From Corythucha ciliata (lineage: Eukaryota > Arthropoda > Insecta > Hemiptera > Tingidae): a stretch of 64,000 nucleotides of DNA. Both the position numbers and the translations under genes were made by a program. A model generated the notes under the pieces. The model did no database searches. It saw only the letters and a list, made by a program, of their open reading frames with translations, and was not told the origin of the DNA. Below, in pieces: positions 12,784 to 25,489 of the stretch; positions within the stretch are counted from its first letter, which is position 1, and each line of letters opens with the position of its first letter. The stretch is from positions 58,629,952 through 58,693,951 of the forward strand of contig CM075941.1 in NCBI GenBank assembly GCA_038030265.1, written 5' to 3'.

Positions 12784-14728
12784 CAGTGGCGGATCTAGGA
12801 TTTTAACTTGGGAGGGGTTCTACCATGAATCTCTCTCTTTTTTCCTGAGTTTCAGCCGCAAACATGCCTCTATACGAACCAATAATTGGCTTTTTCTCAA
12901 ATAAATTAGCGGTTTTTCTCAAATTAAGCCGCGAATGTTTTTCTTCATTTCAGACGCGAATCACCGCATTTTCTCAATTTTAGCCGTGAATTAGTGGATT
13001 TTCTCAAATTGATCCGCGATTTATTGTTCTTCTCCGTTTCAGCGGCGAATAACCGCTTCTTGCCCACTTTAGCCGCGAATTCACTGAATATTTAACAGCG
13101 AATGAGCTCTTCCTCCACATTTTAAACGGCAATTAGCGGTTTGTCTCAATTTTAGCCACGAGTTAACGTTTTATTCCTCTAATTTTAGTGTTTTTCTTCA
13201 CTTATTAGTCATGCGAATTAGCGCTTATCACCATTTTAGCCGCAAATTATCTCGTTTCCTCAGTTCTAGCAGAGAATTAGCGTTTTGTTTTCTTCGTTTT
13301 AGCTGAAGCATTATTTCCGAATTTTAAACGTGAATTATTCCTTAATTTCACGCCTGAATCACCGCTTTTACTCAATTTCAGCTTCGAACTGGAGGATTTT
13401 CATCCGTGAATTTGCGTTCATCTCCATATCAGCTCCGCGAATGAGCGCCTTTTGTTAAATTGGCCGTGAATCAACGCAATTTCCCAATTTTAGCCGGGAA
13501 TTAGCGTTTGTATCAGTTTTGGCCATGAACAAGCGGAATTACCAAATGTATCTTTACATTACCGCTTGCTTGTGCCGAGAAGTAGCATATTTCTCCATTT
13601 TAGCTGCTGATAAGCGCTTTCAGCCAAAATTAGCCACGAATTAAATATTTAATTATCTTTGTTTTAGTTGCAAATGAGCATTTTACATCAATTTTAGACG
13701 GGAATTAGCGGTTTGTTTCAGTTTTAGCCGTCAATAACCGGCTTTTCTGTCACTTGTATCCGTGAATTAGCTTTTTTTCTCAATTTTTACCGCGATCTAA
13801 GCGCTTTTTCTAATTTTTTAGTCGCAAATTATTTCTCAATTTTAGCCACGAATTACCGCGTTTCCTCAATTTTAGCCGATTTTCTCAAATTGTTCCGCGA
13901 ATTGGCTTACTTCTCCATTTTAGTTGTGAATGAGCGTTTTACTTCAAGTTTAGGCCAGAATTAGTAGATTTTCTCAATTTTAGCCGCGAATTACGTGGCT
14001 TTTCGCAATTTTAGCCAATTGCGCCTTTTTCTCTTTTTCCCTCGAGAAAACCACGAATTTTGCGTTTTCAAAAATTAATTGTTGGGCCAGGTGAGCAATG
14101 GACTTCAGCTTTTTCTCAATTTTCGCCACATATTAGTGATTTTTTTTCATTTTCAGCCACGAATTAGTGATTTATTTTCGTTTTCTACTATGAGTCAACG
14201 CTTTTCTGCTACCGCTAAATGCCGCTATTTAATATTAGCGTTTTTTTTCAACGTTCTCCCGCCTACTTGCCCAAAGAGTAGCACATTAGAACGCAGTTCA
14301 ATTTCTTCTGCCTTAAAGGCCTATAGGAATTTGGAGTTGGCGTTTTTTCTCTGGTTTATCCGCGAAGTTGCCTTCAGATATCTCGAATTGGTGCATTTTT
14401 CCTAAGTTAAGTGGCAAATGATCGCTTGTTCTCAATATTTGCCGCTAATCATCGCTTTGAAACCTAAAAATCCCTTTTTTAAAATCTATTTATGCTTTTT
14501 GGAGCCCCCCCACCCCCTCAGTGAATGGTGGCCTCACCATCACGAGATCGCCCATTCGTCGAGAAATCATCATTCTGTGCAGATCCCCTTTCAACAGTCG
14601 CATTTTGGTATGTGCAAGGTATTAGAAGAAATCTCTGGAATGACTATTAACACATTGTTGGCGGACACCATCTTCTTAGGGGGGGGGGGGTTTAAACCCC
14701 CAAAACCCACCCCGTAGATCCGCCACTG
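12784..14728 (-). mobile_element. Element B: inverted copy of element A, hAT-type
   Basis: The termini are perfect 14-bp inverted repeats, CAGTGGCGGATCTA and its complement, flanked by the 8-bp duplication ACGGCCAG at 12776-12783 and 14729-14736. Over its whole 1.94 kb it is the reverse complement of element A with modest divergence, including the block before the array, the G/C-run (14679-14690) and the R1 units. The different target duplications show two separate insertions of one family. No transposase is encoded. A 99-residue open frame at 14418-14717 lies in the block before the array, but a matching frame in A is shifted and shows no domain. Confidence 0.9.
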
Positions 14729-14736
14729 ACGGCCAG

Positions 14737-15700
14737 GTATCTGAAGGCGTATGCGCTACTAAAATAAAGAAAATGCGCAAACCATAATTTTTTTTTAGAC
14801 CATTAATTCGAGGCTAAAATGGAGAAAGCGTGCTAGTGTGCTGATCTATGGGCAAGTACGTGAGAAAATTATTAGTAAAAGTACTAATATTTGCGGCTGA
14901 CGCAGAGGAAAAGCGCTAATCCCTAGCTAATTGCGACAAAATCACGAATTTGCGGTTCAAAAATTCTTAAAAACGCGAAATCACGGCCATACTTGAGAAA
15001 ACCCCGCTAATTCGAGGTAATAAAATTGAGAAAAAGCAGCGATGAGAGTCACTCAGCAGGTTCGTCGCGGCTAAAATTAAGCGCTAATTCACGGCTAACA
15101 TTTTAGAAAATATGATCATCCACGGACAGTTTGAGAAAAAACCCTGAAATGGGAAAAAAGCTTAAAATCGGCTAAGGTTGTCAAAAAGCACTAATTCGCA
15201 GCTAAAATTAAATGAAAAATCATTTTTTAAGAAAAGTCGTTGATTCCCCGAGGCCAAAAATTGAATAAAAGTGGTAGGTATACTTCGCGGCTGAAACTAG
15301 GAAAATAAATTGCTGCTAAAATTGAAAAAAAAAAAAAACGCTAATTTTAGGATAAAACGCTCACTCGTACCGAAAATTGATAAAAACGCTAATTCGCAGA
15401 TTAAAAAGAGAGAATTCGTGAATTCACTGTTAAAATTGAGTTAAAGCGGTGATTTTCGCCTAAAGTTGAGAAGTAATTCACGACTATAACTGAGAAAAAC
15501 ATTTTCATTTCCCGGTAATAATTTAGATAAGCGCTCATTTTCAGCTAAAATAGATTAAAAGTGTAATTCCCGCCTAAAGTTGAAAAAAGGCACTCATTTT
15601 CAGCTTAAAATGGTGAAAAACAATAATTTTCGCGGATCAACAAGAAAAAGACTGCGAATTCACGGCTAAAATGGAGTCGAAACTGTACCGAAAAAGGACC
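14737..15700 (+). repeat. R1 array, right part
   Basis: R1 units in + orientation continue the 12.25-12.78 kb array beyond element B and fade out near 15.7 kb. The phrase 'gtgtgctgatctatgggcaag' near 14836 matches longer blocks seen in other arrays. No terminal inverted repeat was found for a host element of this array. Confidence 0.75.
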
Positions 15701-15719
15701 CACTCACCCTCTAAGAAGA

Positions 15720-16235
15720 TGTTCGCCCTTTAAACTGTCAATTTCACCCCGGGAACCGACATACTTGTGACTTGTTCGAAACTGTCTTCTATTTCCTCAC
15801 CTCACGCATAGCAAAAGACCCCAAACCGTGATTTCTAAGGATTTTTAGTAACCCTTCACCGGAAACAGTCGAGTACTAGAAACTGACTGTCAAATTCGTC
15901 CTTGAAACTGTCAATTTTGTCATATAAACTTTAAATTTCGAAACGGTCCTATGAAAGTCAATTTCACCGTTCTGAACTCTCAAATTTATCCTTAAAAATG
16001 TAGATTTCATCCAAGAAATGTCAATGTCGTCATTCAAAGTAAAAGTTGTCGTTCAAAACGGTCAATTTAAACTTGAAAACTGTCAATTTCGTCCTCGAAC
16101 CTTCAATTTTGTCGATTTTGTCCTTGGAACTGTCATTTCGTTACGGGACTGTCAATGACTTTTGTCCCGGAGACAGTCTATTTCGTTGGAGAAACTGTCA
16201 ATTTCGTCGTGGAAACTGTCAAATTCATCCTATAA
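15720..16235 (+). repeat. R3 degenerate array (GTCAATTTCGTCCTTGAA, about 22-24 bp)
   Basis: About 20 degenerate copies of a unit reading 'ctgtcaatttcgtccttgaaa' run head to tail directly after the R1 array. The most regular copies are at 16070-16235. The unit has its own core, GTCAATTTCGTC, and is seen only here. From here to 16860 there is no recognisable gene; an 18-base T-run lies near 16633-16650. Confidence 0.7.
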
Positions 16236-16864
16236 ACTGATGAGATCATATGGTTTTTCTACACTGGTGCACTGGTTAACTTTGACAAGGGTGTTCGACC
16301 AGGTAGTGCGCGCTAAAGGCACGATTTTTTCATTGCGCGCTAAGAGCACGCGCGCTAACTGCACGTAATCGATAAAAACACTCGCCTTGCGGTGTCTATA
16401 AAACTTGCAAGTGTGGTCGCGATGGAATGACCCATAAGCGGTTTGACTTTCCCGAGTACCCTCAAAAAGTCTTTAATGTTTCCAATTGTTGGAATTCTCC
16501 CCCTCTTGGGCGTTGTATTTCTTATAATACCTTTTGAACATAACGATACCACTATTGTTAGCCGCACCCTTAGGGAGGCAGTAAAAAATGGCGAGTCACG
16601 CGGCTTTGATGTACATTTTGCCAAGAAATTCATTTTTTTTTTTTTTTTTTTCGCAGCTTTTGAGGTTATTTAAATTGAATGTAAAGGCTGGAAGAAGGAA
16701 AGCCGCGTGGGACGCGTGAAGGCCGGAGGTTAGCCGACTCCGAAGCCGAATCATTCAATTGAACTGAGGAATTAAGAAATCCTGAAAATTTCAGGACTAT
16801 TAGAAAACCATAAAATTGGAAAAATTGACTCTATAAACGGACGTTTTACGCCTACGAATGAGGA

Positions 16865-17342
16865 CGCAACAATTTTTTGGCTATTCTAGCAGCGGATTAG
16901 CGTTTTTTTTTCTATTTTATAAGCGTCATTACCTGAGAATATTTAACAATACGAAAACAGGTAGGTTTTTCATAATTTCAGCCCTGAATTGGCACTTTTT
17001 CTCAATTATACCCGAAAAGAAGCGCCTTTTCTCAACTTTAACAACAAATTAGCACTTTTTCTTAATTTCAGCAAAGGATTAGCATTTTGCACAATTATTA
17101 GCATTGAATTAGCGTTCTTTCTCCCTTTTAGAAGCAGATTTACACTTTTTACCACTACGAGCACCCTATTATAGTGTATTCCCTCAATTCAGTCGCAAAT
17201 TAGCGCATTTTATCAGTATATCCAACAATTAGCACTTATCCTTCACTTTAGCCGATAATTAAAGCTTTGCCTCAATTGTATCCGCGAATTAATACGCGGA
17301 CAATAAGGTTTTTTACTAAATGCAGGTATGCTGCAAAAAAGC
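16865..17342 (-). repeat. R1 array in reverse orientation, left part (split by element C)
   Basis: Units read 'gcgaattagcgttttttctc' then 'aattttagc', the complement of the R1 orientation used at 12.3 kb. The array stops at element C and resumes at 19.25 kb in the same orientation, as expected if C inserted into it. Confidence 0.7.
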
Positions 17343-17350
17343 CACCAAGG

Positions 17351-19235
17351 CAGGGGCGTAGCCAGCCCATGATCAATGGGTGGGCAGCCAGCCATCAGGC
17401 ACACGGATTCAGAGTTTTTGGGGTGGGGGGGGGGGGCGCACGTGTTGATAAAAAGTGCTCGTTCGCGGAAGAAATCCATGAAAAGGACATTTTCCGGATA
17501 GTACTGAGCGAAAACACCCATTCATGGCTATAGAATTGAGAAATAGCGCTGATTCACGTTGAACTTGAGAAATAAATCTGCTCCATTGTTCGCGGTTGAA
17601 ATTGAGAAAACACGTCAATTTGCGGTTGGCCGAAATTAAGAAAATGCGCTAACTCACGGTTTACAGTGCTCTTTTCACGGCTGAATTTGACTCAAAATAA
17701 ATTGCGCGTTCAATTTAAAGTTGAGAAAAATCGCATCATTTGCGCTAAAATTGAGGAAAAATGCCAATTCACGGCTAAAATTGAGAAATGGAGCTCATTC
17801 ACGCAGGTAAAAATTGAGAGAAGGCACCAGCTCGTGGTTTCTCAAAACAACATCTCGGTGAACACTGCGAAAAAGTGATAATTGACTGTTTTTATACATT
17901 TATATAGCGAGTTTGCGGGTACAATCGAGAAAGAGAGCGGAATTAGCGCACACATTTTTGAAAAAGTTCTTATTTTCGGCTAAAATTAAGGCACATTGAG
18001 GAAAACACCTATTTTAAGGTTCGCGATGCAACGTCCGGATCAAAATTAGTGTAAATCATTAACATGAGTATTATGTGGACTTTTTCACTGCTGAAATTTG
18101 AAGAATTTGAGGGCTAAAATTGAGGGAAAATGAATTGGCAAAATTGCCACAGTTTTTATTGATTATAGTGTAATTGTCGTGGCTAAAATTGAGAAATAGC
18201 GTTCATTCATAGGTTACATTGAGGAAAAACTGTTCTTTTGCGGCTGAAATTGACAAAACGCACCTATTCGCGGTTTATAGGCGATGCCCAGTGCTGGGCC
18301 TTAGAAATTAGAATAGTAAATCAAAAATGCGTTATTTCACGGTTTTTTGAGACCTTTTTACGGTTAAAATGAAGAAAATAGGCAATAGTTCGAGGTAGAA
18401 TTGAGAAAAAGCACTCAGTTTCACCTAAAATTGAAGAAAAAACGACAATTCGACGCTACAAATAGTGCTCATTCACGAGTTAAATGGGGGGGGGGGGTGT
18501 CTGTGCAACTCCTCTTGAGGAAAAACTGGATCCACCACCCCTGTGAGCAGATTCACTGGCGAAAATAACAGATGAACATTTTCCTTTTTTGCAGGCTTCT
18601 AACAGGATCTGGAGGTTAGAATCGCGTCAATTCAAGGTCATCAGAGACTAAATTTGCACAGAAACGGCCACTAACCGTCAAAAAATGAATATTTGCTGGA
18701 AACCTGTCGATTGTAACCTTCTATTTCGGATTTTATGTCGAAAAATTGAAACTTCTTCCCCCCCCCCACCCTACCCGGAAAGTGATACTTTTGGAGCTAA
18801 AATTTTAAATTTTAGACCTGAAACGGTAAACAGAGCTGGCAGTTTCTCTCCCACCATAAGTCTGTATGGCACAGCTTGGCTAAACACGATTTGAGCTAAC
18901 TCAAACACACGAAATTGCCCGTCGAACCTTGCGAAAATGGGATTTTTAGTGCGAAAAATCAGCAAAATCGGTTTCCAAGTTAAGCCGACCCTCGAAATCG
19001 GTTTGTCAGCAACAAAAATCGCGAATTTTTGATTTTTGGTGAAACTGATGTGCGAAAATGTGTTGTTTTTTTAGTCAGAAAAATCCTCGAAATTGGTTTT
19101 ATGGAACGAAATATAATAAATTTGTGTTTCTGTTAGCCAAGTCAGGGAAGATATTTTTGGAATTTTGGGGGTGGGCAGCAGCCCCACGAAATCTGCGTTT
19201 TTGATTCCCCCTCCCCCTCACTGGTTACGCCCTTG
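17351..19235 (+). mobile_element. Element C: hAT-type element with R1 and GAAATTG-type arrays
   Basis: The left end CAGGGGCGTAGCCAG and the right end, which reads CAAGGGCGTAACCAG on the minus strand, match at 13 of 15 bases. The flanks are CACCAAGG (17343-17350) and CACCAAGA (19236-19243), a 7-of-8 duplication. The interior has a 12-base G-run at 17425-17436, R1 units in + orientation to about 18.5 kb, then degenerate 'gcgaaaaatc...atcggtttc' units. No transposase frame is present. The termini differ from those of A and B (CGTAGCC instead of CGGATCY), so C is a separate subfamily carrying the same cargo. Confidence 0.8.
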
Positions 19236-19249
19236 CACCAAGAGGACCA

Positions 19250-20050
19250 ATTTGGCGATTTTTTTCGGTATTTTAGCCCTGAATAAGCTCGTTTTTTCAA
19301 TTTTATCAGTGAATTAGCACATTTTGATTCGCGAATTCACGCTTATATGCATTTTTTCATTTCAGTCACGAATCAGCACAGTTCCTCAATTTTACCATGG
19401 AATTATCACTTTATTCATTTATTTATTTTCATTCATGTAAGAGAATTAGCACCTATTTGTAATTTTAGCGTTAATTAAACCTTTTTTAAAAAATTTATTC
19501 GCGAATTAGCTCCTTTTCATTCGTGAATGGAATGCATGTACTCAATTTCGGCCACCAATCAGCCATTTTTCTCAATTTGACCATCGAATTAGCGCACTTT
19601 TTCTGAATTTCAGACGTCAACTAGCCGGGTTTTTCACTTCTATAGCCACGTATTAGCTCGGATTTCAATTATTGCCGCGAATCAACACTATCCCTCAGTT
19701 TTAGTAGCAAATTAGCTCTTTTCTCGTACTTGACTGGAGCGAATTATCACACTGGTAAAGCTTTCAGCAGCGAATCAGCGTTTTTTCTGTATTTTAGCGC
19801 GAACCAGCCCGCACGTCTTCAATATTATTCACGATTTAAACGTTTGTTCTTGCCAAGTTTTATCAGTTTTTTGCCCACCCCCCCCCCCAAGAGCATCATA
19901 TGAGCTTGCTATCTCAACTTTAGCCACCTAGAGAGAAAGTGCTAGGGGCAGGGATATTTTATTTATTTAACCAGCGAAGTTGCCTCTATAGAAGCCACGA
20001 ATTAGTATATGTTTCTCAATTTCAGCAGAGAACTAGCTTTACCTCTTTTA
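19250..20050 (-). repeat. R1 array in reverse orientation, right part
   Basis: This continues the 16.87-17.34 kb array beyond element C in the same orientation. A hAT-like right terminus (GATCCGCC, a C-run, then CACTG) follows at about 20150-20170. Its 8-base flank CGATTAGC was not found at a matching left end. Confidence 0.7.
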
Positions 20051-20199
20051 TTTTCCTTCTACGAACCACACAAAATTGTGGATTTTCGTCCCCATTTTTT
20101 CCATTTTCAAGCTTTTCGAGGGGGCCCCTTTCTCCACGATGCCCTAGGAGATCCGCCCCCCCCCCCCACTGCGATTAGCCTCAGAAAAAGACCGCGATT

Positions 20200-22900
20200 A
20201 TGACTGATTGACCCAGAAACTTGATTTGATTCAACTGAGTGAGTTATTAGTTAACAAATTGTCAAAAAACTATAATAATCCCTTTCAAAAGTATAACGTT
20301 TAATGTGCTCCCTCATACCTTTCGCCTCCACAAGCGCATTTAAATTCATAATCCGGCACCTTCACAAAACCGACTCCCCTCCGGACGAAACGCGTCGGTC
20401 AATGTTACATTCGTGAGTTAATGTTCACGCTGAAAAGGATAATGGAAAAGAAGCAGAAGGTGAGAGAAAAGTAACAGACGGGATGACAGCTAGACTAATG
20501 CGGAGAGAGACTGTAACAAAGTGAAGAATCTCGGAAAAAAAAAAAAAAAGGATTAAAATCATTGCGTCTAGAACGCGTGGTTATGTGATTATACGATGTT
20601 AGAAGCTCAACCAAATTGAAATTATTTATTTCGGTGAATCGTAAGTCAATGAATTAATGAAAAGACGGCCCTTTGATGCGGTGTCGCTTTAATTTTCTTC
20701 GTTTTGCGCAAACCACTATAATAGGCGTTAACGCACAATTTATTATTTCTTTCAATTTAATCATTTCTGTTCATCTAATCCCCTCTCCTATCACACCGTA
20801 CACTCGTACAGCACCCTACAGAGAGACAGGAGAGCTCAATTTCAACGGTCACACTGTTTACCAGTGAAGCATTGCACCCTCCCCAACCCCCCGTCACCAA
20901 CATAATGATGCTATGCATTCGCTCGTATTAATAATTACTATCTACGTAACTTCGTCAGCTTTTATATCGCTCCGGCTTAATTTAACAGGAATGATATGCA
21001 AATGAGTTGAACTGTTAGTTTCAAGTTGTAAATCAAATTAAATGATCGTTATATTTTCGTGGACTGTGCGCCAAGAGATAATATCAATGACTAAATAGTA
21101 AGTCTGTAGGTGGTTAGGGGGTAGGAAATATTTTTTTTTTTTTTTTAAACAAAACAAAAAAATCGAAACGGTTTACTGATAAGTCAATGTCGTCACGCTA
21201 TAAAGAGCCAACCCCCGCATATTTCATCTCTTTTGCGCCCCTGACAGCGTTGCGCTAATTGATTTCTAGCCAGCACTATGCCACAATCACGTCAAACCGT
21301 CCGGTTTACCCGTTAGAACACGCATTTATGATAAATTTAAAACCGTTTGGATTTTCTATCGAATTATAAACGAGCAATCTTCGTTAAGACGGGTCGAAAT
21401 GTGATTAAGAAAGCATAGGGTCCTGTTGACACTCATATTATCAGTTGAAATTCGCTAGTACTGAATTTATAAGTTTACGATGATGTTATGTCATCAGGTA
21501 GACAAGCTTTAAGGGTTTTAGTGTAGTTCTTTCCGGCTCTGAATGAAGGAAATGTTCGAAATACTAGCCCATTGGAGTCAAGTAGAACTTTCCCACGCTT
21601 CTTACTTGAAAGCTCTTAACACCTCAAGCCTGACCTGGCAAATTTTAGCGGGATTGCGAGAAAAAAAAAAAAAAAACCCCAAAGCGGCTCAAAACTTTCC
21701 ATAAACAAGTGCGGAGGCTCCCAGGCGTCAACAATTACACACATAGCAGCGTGTACCAACTTGTTGAAGGACAATGAAAGCGACCACCTCCGCACCCGTA
21801 TAGAGAGCGAGAGGGAGACAGTTTGAGTCCAAATGCCCGGCTTCCTCCACACAGCAATCATCATGTCACAAGAGAACGTCTTTGACACGTTAAATTGAAC
21901 CAAAGCCAACGCCTTCGAAAAAAAAAAAAAAAACTGGGAACAATTACCATTCGGACATTCCCTTCTTGTGAATGGCCACGGGGCGGCCGAGCCCTTTCTC
22001 CGTCGTGTATTATAATTTGCTGCATGAAACATTGAGAGAGCCCCAACAGTGTGGGAAGGTCTTTTGAATTTTTCGTGATTTTTTATTCAGAGTTTATATC
22101 CCACGGAAGAGAGACATTTTGATACGAGCGTTAAAATACTTCTGGTGAACCATTATCTCCCCAGAAAAGACGTAAACCCGTTTTGTTTGTGAACAGAGAG
22201 AGATGGAGCGAGAGAGAGAGAGTGAGTGAGGATGAGTGAGTCAGGGGTGACTGAGAAAAAAAAGGGAAAGGGACTACAGATGGAAATGGGCTAAGGTGTT
22301 CCCTGCATTATACACCGAGAGAGCACAAAGAGGGGCTTTTAGTGTTCAGGCAGAGAGAAAAGAGAAAGAGCGAGGAGTAAAAAAAAAAAAACATTTCGGG
22401 TGAGAGGGGAATTGGAAGGAAGCGAAGAAGTAGCAGACACGAGTAGATATACTGGTGAATAGAGTGGCAAGACGCGTAGGGCCTGATAAGGGTTAGCGTG
22501 CACCTTAGCTTCCGTTGGACAAACCTAAAAGGTTGAAAAACCTTGAGGGGGGGATTTCCGTTTGAAAACAACATAAAAAAACTTCCTACACTTCCTTTTT
22601 TTAAAGTTAAATTAATCAGGCACTAAAACCAAAGTTTAACCTTTTTTTCTCTAATTTAGTATTCACGCTATGCTTCAACTTTTTCTCCTAGGGCTGTAAA
22701 AACCCCATAGAAAGAGTTTAAATCCTCTTATGCCCCAAACGCTACGTCCAATAGTGGTCATCTGAGTAACATTAACAACAGAACAATGGCAAATAATGGG
22801 CTAAGCACGGAGCGGCATAAAAAAAAGGTCTCTTCCTTCAAGGAGTGGGTGTCGCTCATCAAAGAGAGGACCTAAAATACAAAAATGTACCTCAGGAGGC
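20200..22900. other. Unique AT-rich DNA, no gene recognised
   Basis: No degenerate arrays or terminal repeats are seen. Features are A/T homopolymers (20537-20549, 21131-21146, 21661-21676, 21919-21933) and a short GA-rich tract at 22197-22222. The longest frame, on the minus strand at 21616-22032, is interrupted by poly-Lys/Phe-type runs and shows no domain. Confidence 0.4.
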
Positions 22901-22979
22901 AGTGACTTGCTCATGTGGAAGGGTTGGGGGGGCAGAACCCACTTCAGAGTACTTCAGCTCAGTATAGTACGGCTTGACG

Positions 22980-23085
22980 GACTAAATTTGCGGCCTAAAA
23001 ACGGCTAAACTGTGAATTGATAAAGCCTAAACAGATGATTCCTGTCCTGTGAATTGAAAAATCGACCATTCTCACACCCCAAGTC
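22980..23085 (+). repeat. Short R2 array remnant beside element D
   Basis: Three or four R2-like units ('aaacggctaaactg', 'aaacagatgattcctgtcctg', 'aaaatcgaccattc') end at the target duplication of element D. Confidence 0.6.
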
Positions 23086-23239
23086 AAGTCCAGCCAGGGC
23101 ACGCCACAGGCGCGGATCCAGAATTTGCTCAAGGAAGGGGGCCATGATCCCCATTCTGTACCGCCGCAGTTTTGGACGCGCGATGAACCCGAAAATCAGC
23201 GCGGCGTTCAACCTTGCTCCCGCCCATATCTTTTGACCT

Positions 23240-23325
23240 CTTTGGCACGTTGTCTAGTGGTAAATGCCCAAGGGTCTCATAAACCACGTCCAGTTCAAAT
23301 AGAAAATACTTTAAAAACATGAGCG
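23240..23325 (+). repeat. SINE-like, possibly tRNA-derived block
   Basis: The text 'ttgtctagtggtaaatgcc' resembles a tRNA A-box region, and 'ccagttcaaata' lies where a B box could be. A related block, 'ggactcataaaccacatccg' then 'gcttagttagaaaa', occurs at 43882-43916 and matches 'ggtctcataaaccacgtcca' here. The internal promoter is degraded, so I call it SINE-like only. Confidence 0.35.
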
Positions 23326-23679
23326 TTCAGCCTAAAAACCGTCCCTTGGCAATTTCTGGAAAAATCGACAAACAATTTAAAAAACATTGGCAAAACCGCG
23401 TGTTATTACGAGCGGTTAAAGTGCGGTTTTCACTGTGATACCAGGTTCCAAACCACAGTACACTGCAAAGGTTCAACCCTAGCAATCGCGGATTCCAGGC
23501 TGCTCAGGAGGGTTGATCGTTGATCCCTCTCCTTCACTTTGGTTGGTAAGGTGAAGACGGTGTGGATTGAGTCAATTAATACTTTAAGGGTGCGAGTAGT
23601 TTCTTATTTAGCAATTTTTTTTTTCGGCGCAGCAAGTCACATCAGGCGTGACATGAATGGCGTCATTTAAACATGGCGC

Positions 23680-24370
23680 AAAATGCAGTATCGACGACTT
23701 TCGGACGCAAACAGCCAGTTTTGCCATTTGTGTGGTCCAAATAGTCCATCATACCAGTTTTAGGTTTCGAATGGTCATGTTTGCCATTTCCAAAGTGCAA
23801 ATTGTCTGGTCATTTATACGCATAACAAGTGAATATTAGCCAGTGCGATATTTTCAAGCCAAGAATCGTCAGGTTTGGCCCTTTTTATTTTTACAGCAGG
23901 CATTGCTTGCTTAGTCGTTTTCCACGCACGAATGGTCAGTTTTGCCCGTATTTGGGGTTGGAATCACCTGTTCAGGCATTTTAGGGGGCAAATACGGGGG
24001 TATAACAGTTTCGTCATTTTTAAAGCGTGAATCGCCAGTCAGTTTAGCCATTTTCAAGGCGCGAATCGTCATTTTTGCCAAAAGCAAAGAATGGTCAGTC
24101 TGGCCATTCGTTGCTCGCGAATGGTCGATTTTGCAATTTTCAAAGCTAAAACCATCTGTTCAAGCGTTTTCTGGGTGCGAATAGTCAGTTTAGCCATTTT
24201 TGGCGCGCCAATGGTTCATTTATCCATTTTCAGCGTCAGCTTAGCCATTTTTAGGGCGCATCAAGTCCGTTTGGCTATTTTTTAGAGCGGGAATTTCCGA
24301 TTTGGCAATTTTTAGGGCGCGAATACATTCAGTTCAGTCATTTGCTAGGCGTTAATCGTCAGATTAACCA
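23680..24370 (-). repeat. R2 array in reverse orientation
   Basis: About 20 degenerate units of the form 'ggtcagtttagccattttca' then 'aggcgcgaatc' are the complement of the R2 orientation at 4.6 kb and 41.75 kb. It lies inside element D. Confidence 0.7.
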
Positions 24371-24389
24371 CTTTGGGGTGTGATGAATC

Positions 24390-24900
24390 GAATGCTCAGG
24401 CGACGTAAGTGCTATTGAAAAGCCTCGAAGCCTCAAATTGAAAAAAATACTCGCCTTCTGAAGGTAACTTCGCGGCAAAAATAGAGAAAAAAAACGCTGA
24501 TCCCGCAGTTTCTGTAGCTCTTTAGGCGGTTGAAACTGAAAAAGGCACACTAATGTGCTGTTCTTGGGGCAAGAACGTGGCAAAAAGTTTGGAAAACAAG
24601 GGCTAATATTCATGGGTAATAAAGTGAATGCTCATCCATGGTTCCTCGATGCAACTTTCAGACTAGAGAAAAAATCGTAGACTTCCAGAAAGAGAAAAAA
24701 TCGCTGATTCGCGGTGTATTGTATAGGCTAAAATATAGAAAAATAATGCAAACTGGTGCTCTTGGGCCAAGCCCACTGCTAAAATGAAAAAAGCGATAAT
24801 TCAAGGCTATAAATGTGAGAAAAAATCACGGCTAAAAATGGCGAAAAAAAAAACAAAAAAAAACCCTTATTTACAACATAAATTTGGAAAAATCGCTAAT
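24390..24900 (+). repeat. R1 array inside element D
   Basis: R1 units include the longer shared blocks 'cttctgaaggtaacttcgcgg' (near 24455) and 'aatgtgctgttcttggggc' (near 24551), which recur in other R1 arrays. Confidence 0.65.
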
Positions 24901-24917
24901 TATCTGCAAAATCTAGA

Positions 24918-25447
24918 AACCCGGACAAGCCAGTCACGACAGAGCCCAAATTCTGCCACGAAATCTCACCACATCGGAGTTCCAAATCTGCGAAATTGCA
25001 ACTTTTGGGTCAGAACATTCACGAAATTGCAATTGTTTGTTCTTCATGCGCGCGAAATTGCACTTCTCGGTGCTTGATTTTCAGCGAACCCGCAGGCAAG
25101 CTGAAGTTTAGAAAATGGCACATTCACAACTGAAATTACGAAAAATCACCCATTCGTGGATAGAACATAGAACAGATAAATGGCGTTGATTCGCTGCTGA
25201 AAAAAAAAAAAAAAAAAAAAAACAAAAAAAAACCGGACAAGCCAGTCACGACAGAGCCCAAATTCTGCCACGAAATCTCACCACATTGGAGTTCCAAATC
25301 TGCGAAATTGCAACTTTTGGGTCAGAACATTCACGAAATTGCAAATTTTGGGTCAGACCATCCACGAAATTGCAATTGTTTGTTCTTCGTGCACGCAAAA
25401 TTGCAATTCTCGGTGCTTGATTTTTAGTGAACCCGCAGGCAAGCTGG
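24918..25447 (+). repeat. Direct duplication of a ~180-bp block
   Basis: The block starting 'ccggacaagccagtcacgac' at about 24920 recurs nearly identically from about 25232. The second copy has an extra 'gaaattgcaaattttgggtc' unit, so it is longer. An A-rich run precedes each copy. The near-identity contrasts with the heavy divergence of the surrounding arrays, so this duplication is recent. Confidence 0.8.
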
Positions 25448-25489
25448 CCACGGCAGCGCTAAATTTTATTGGCAAGCTGCCACAAAACT

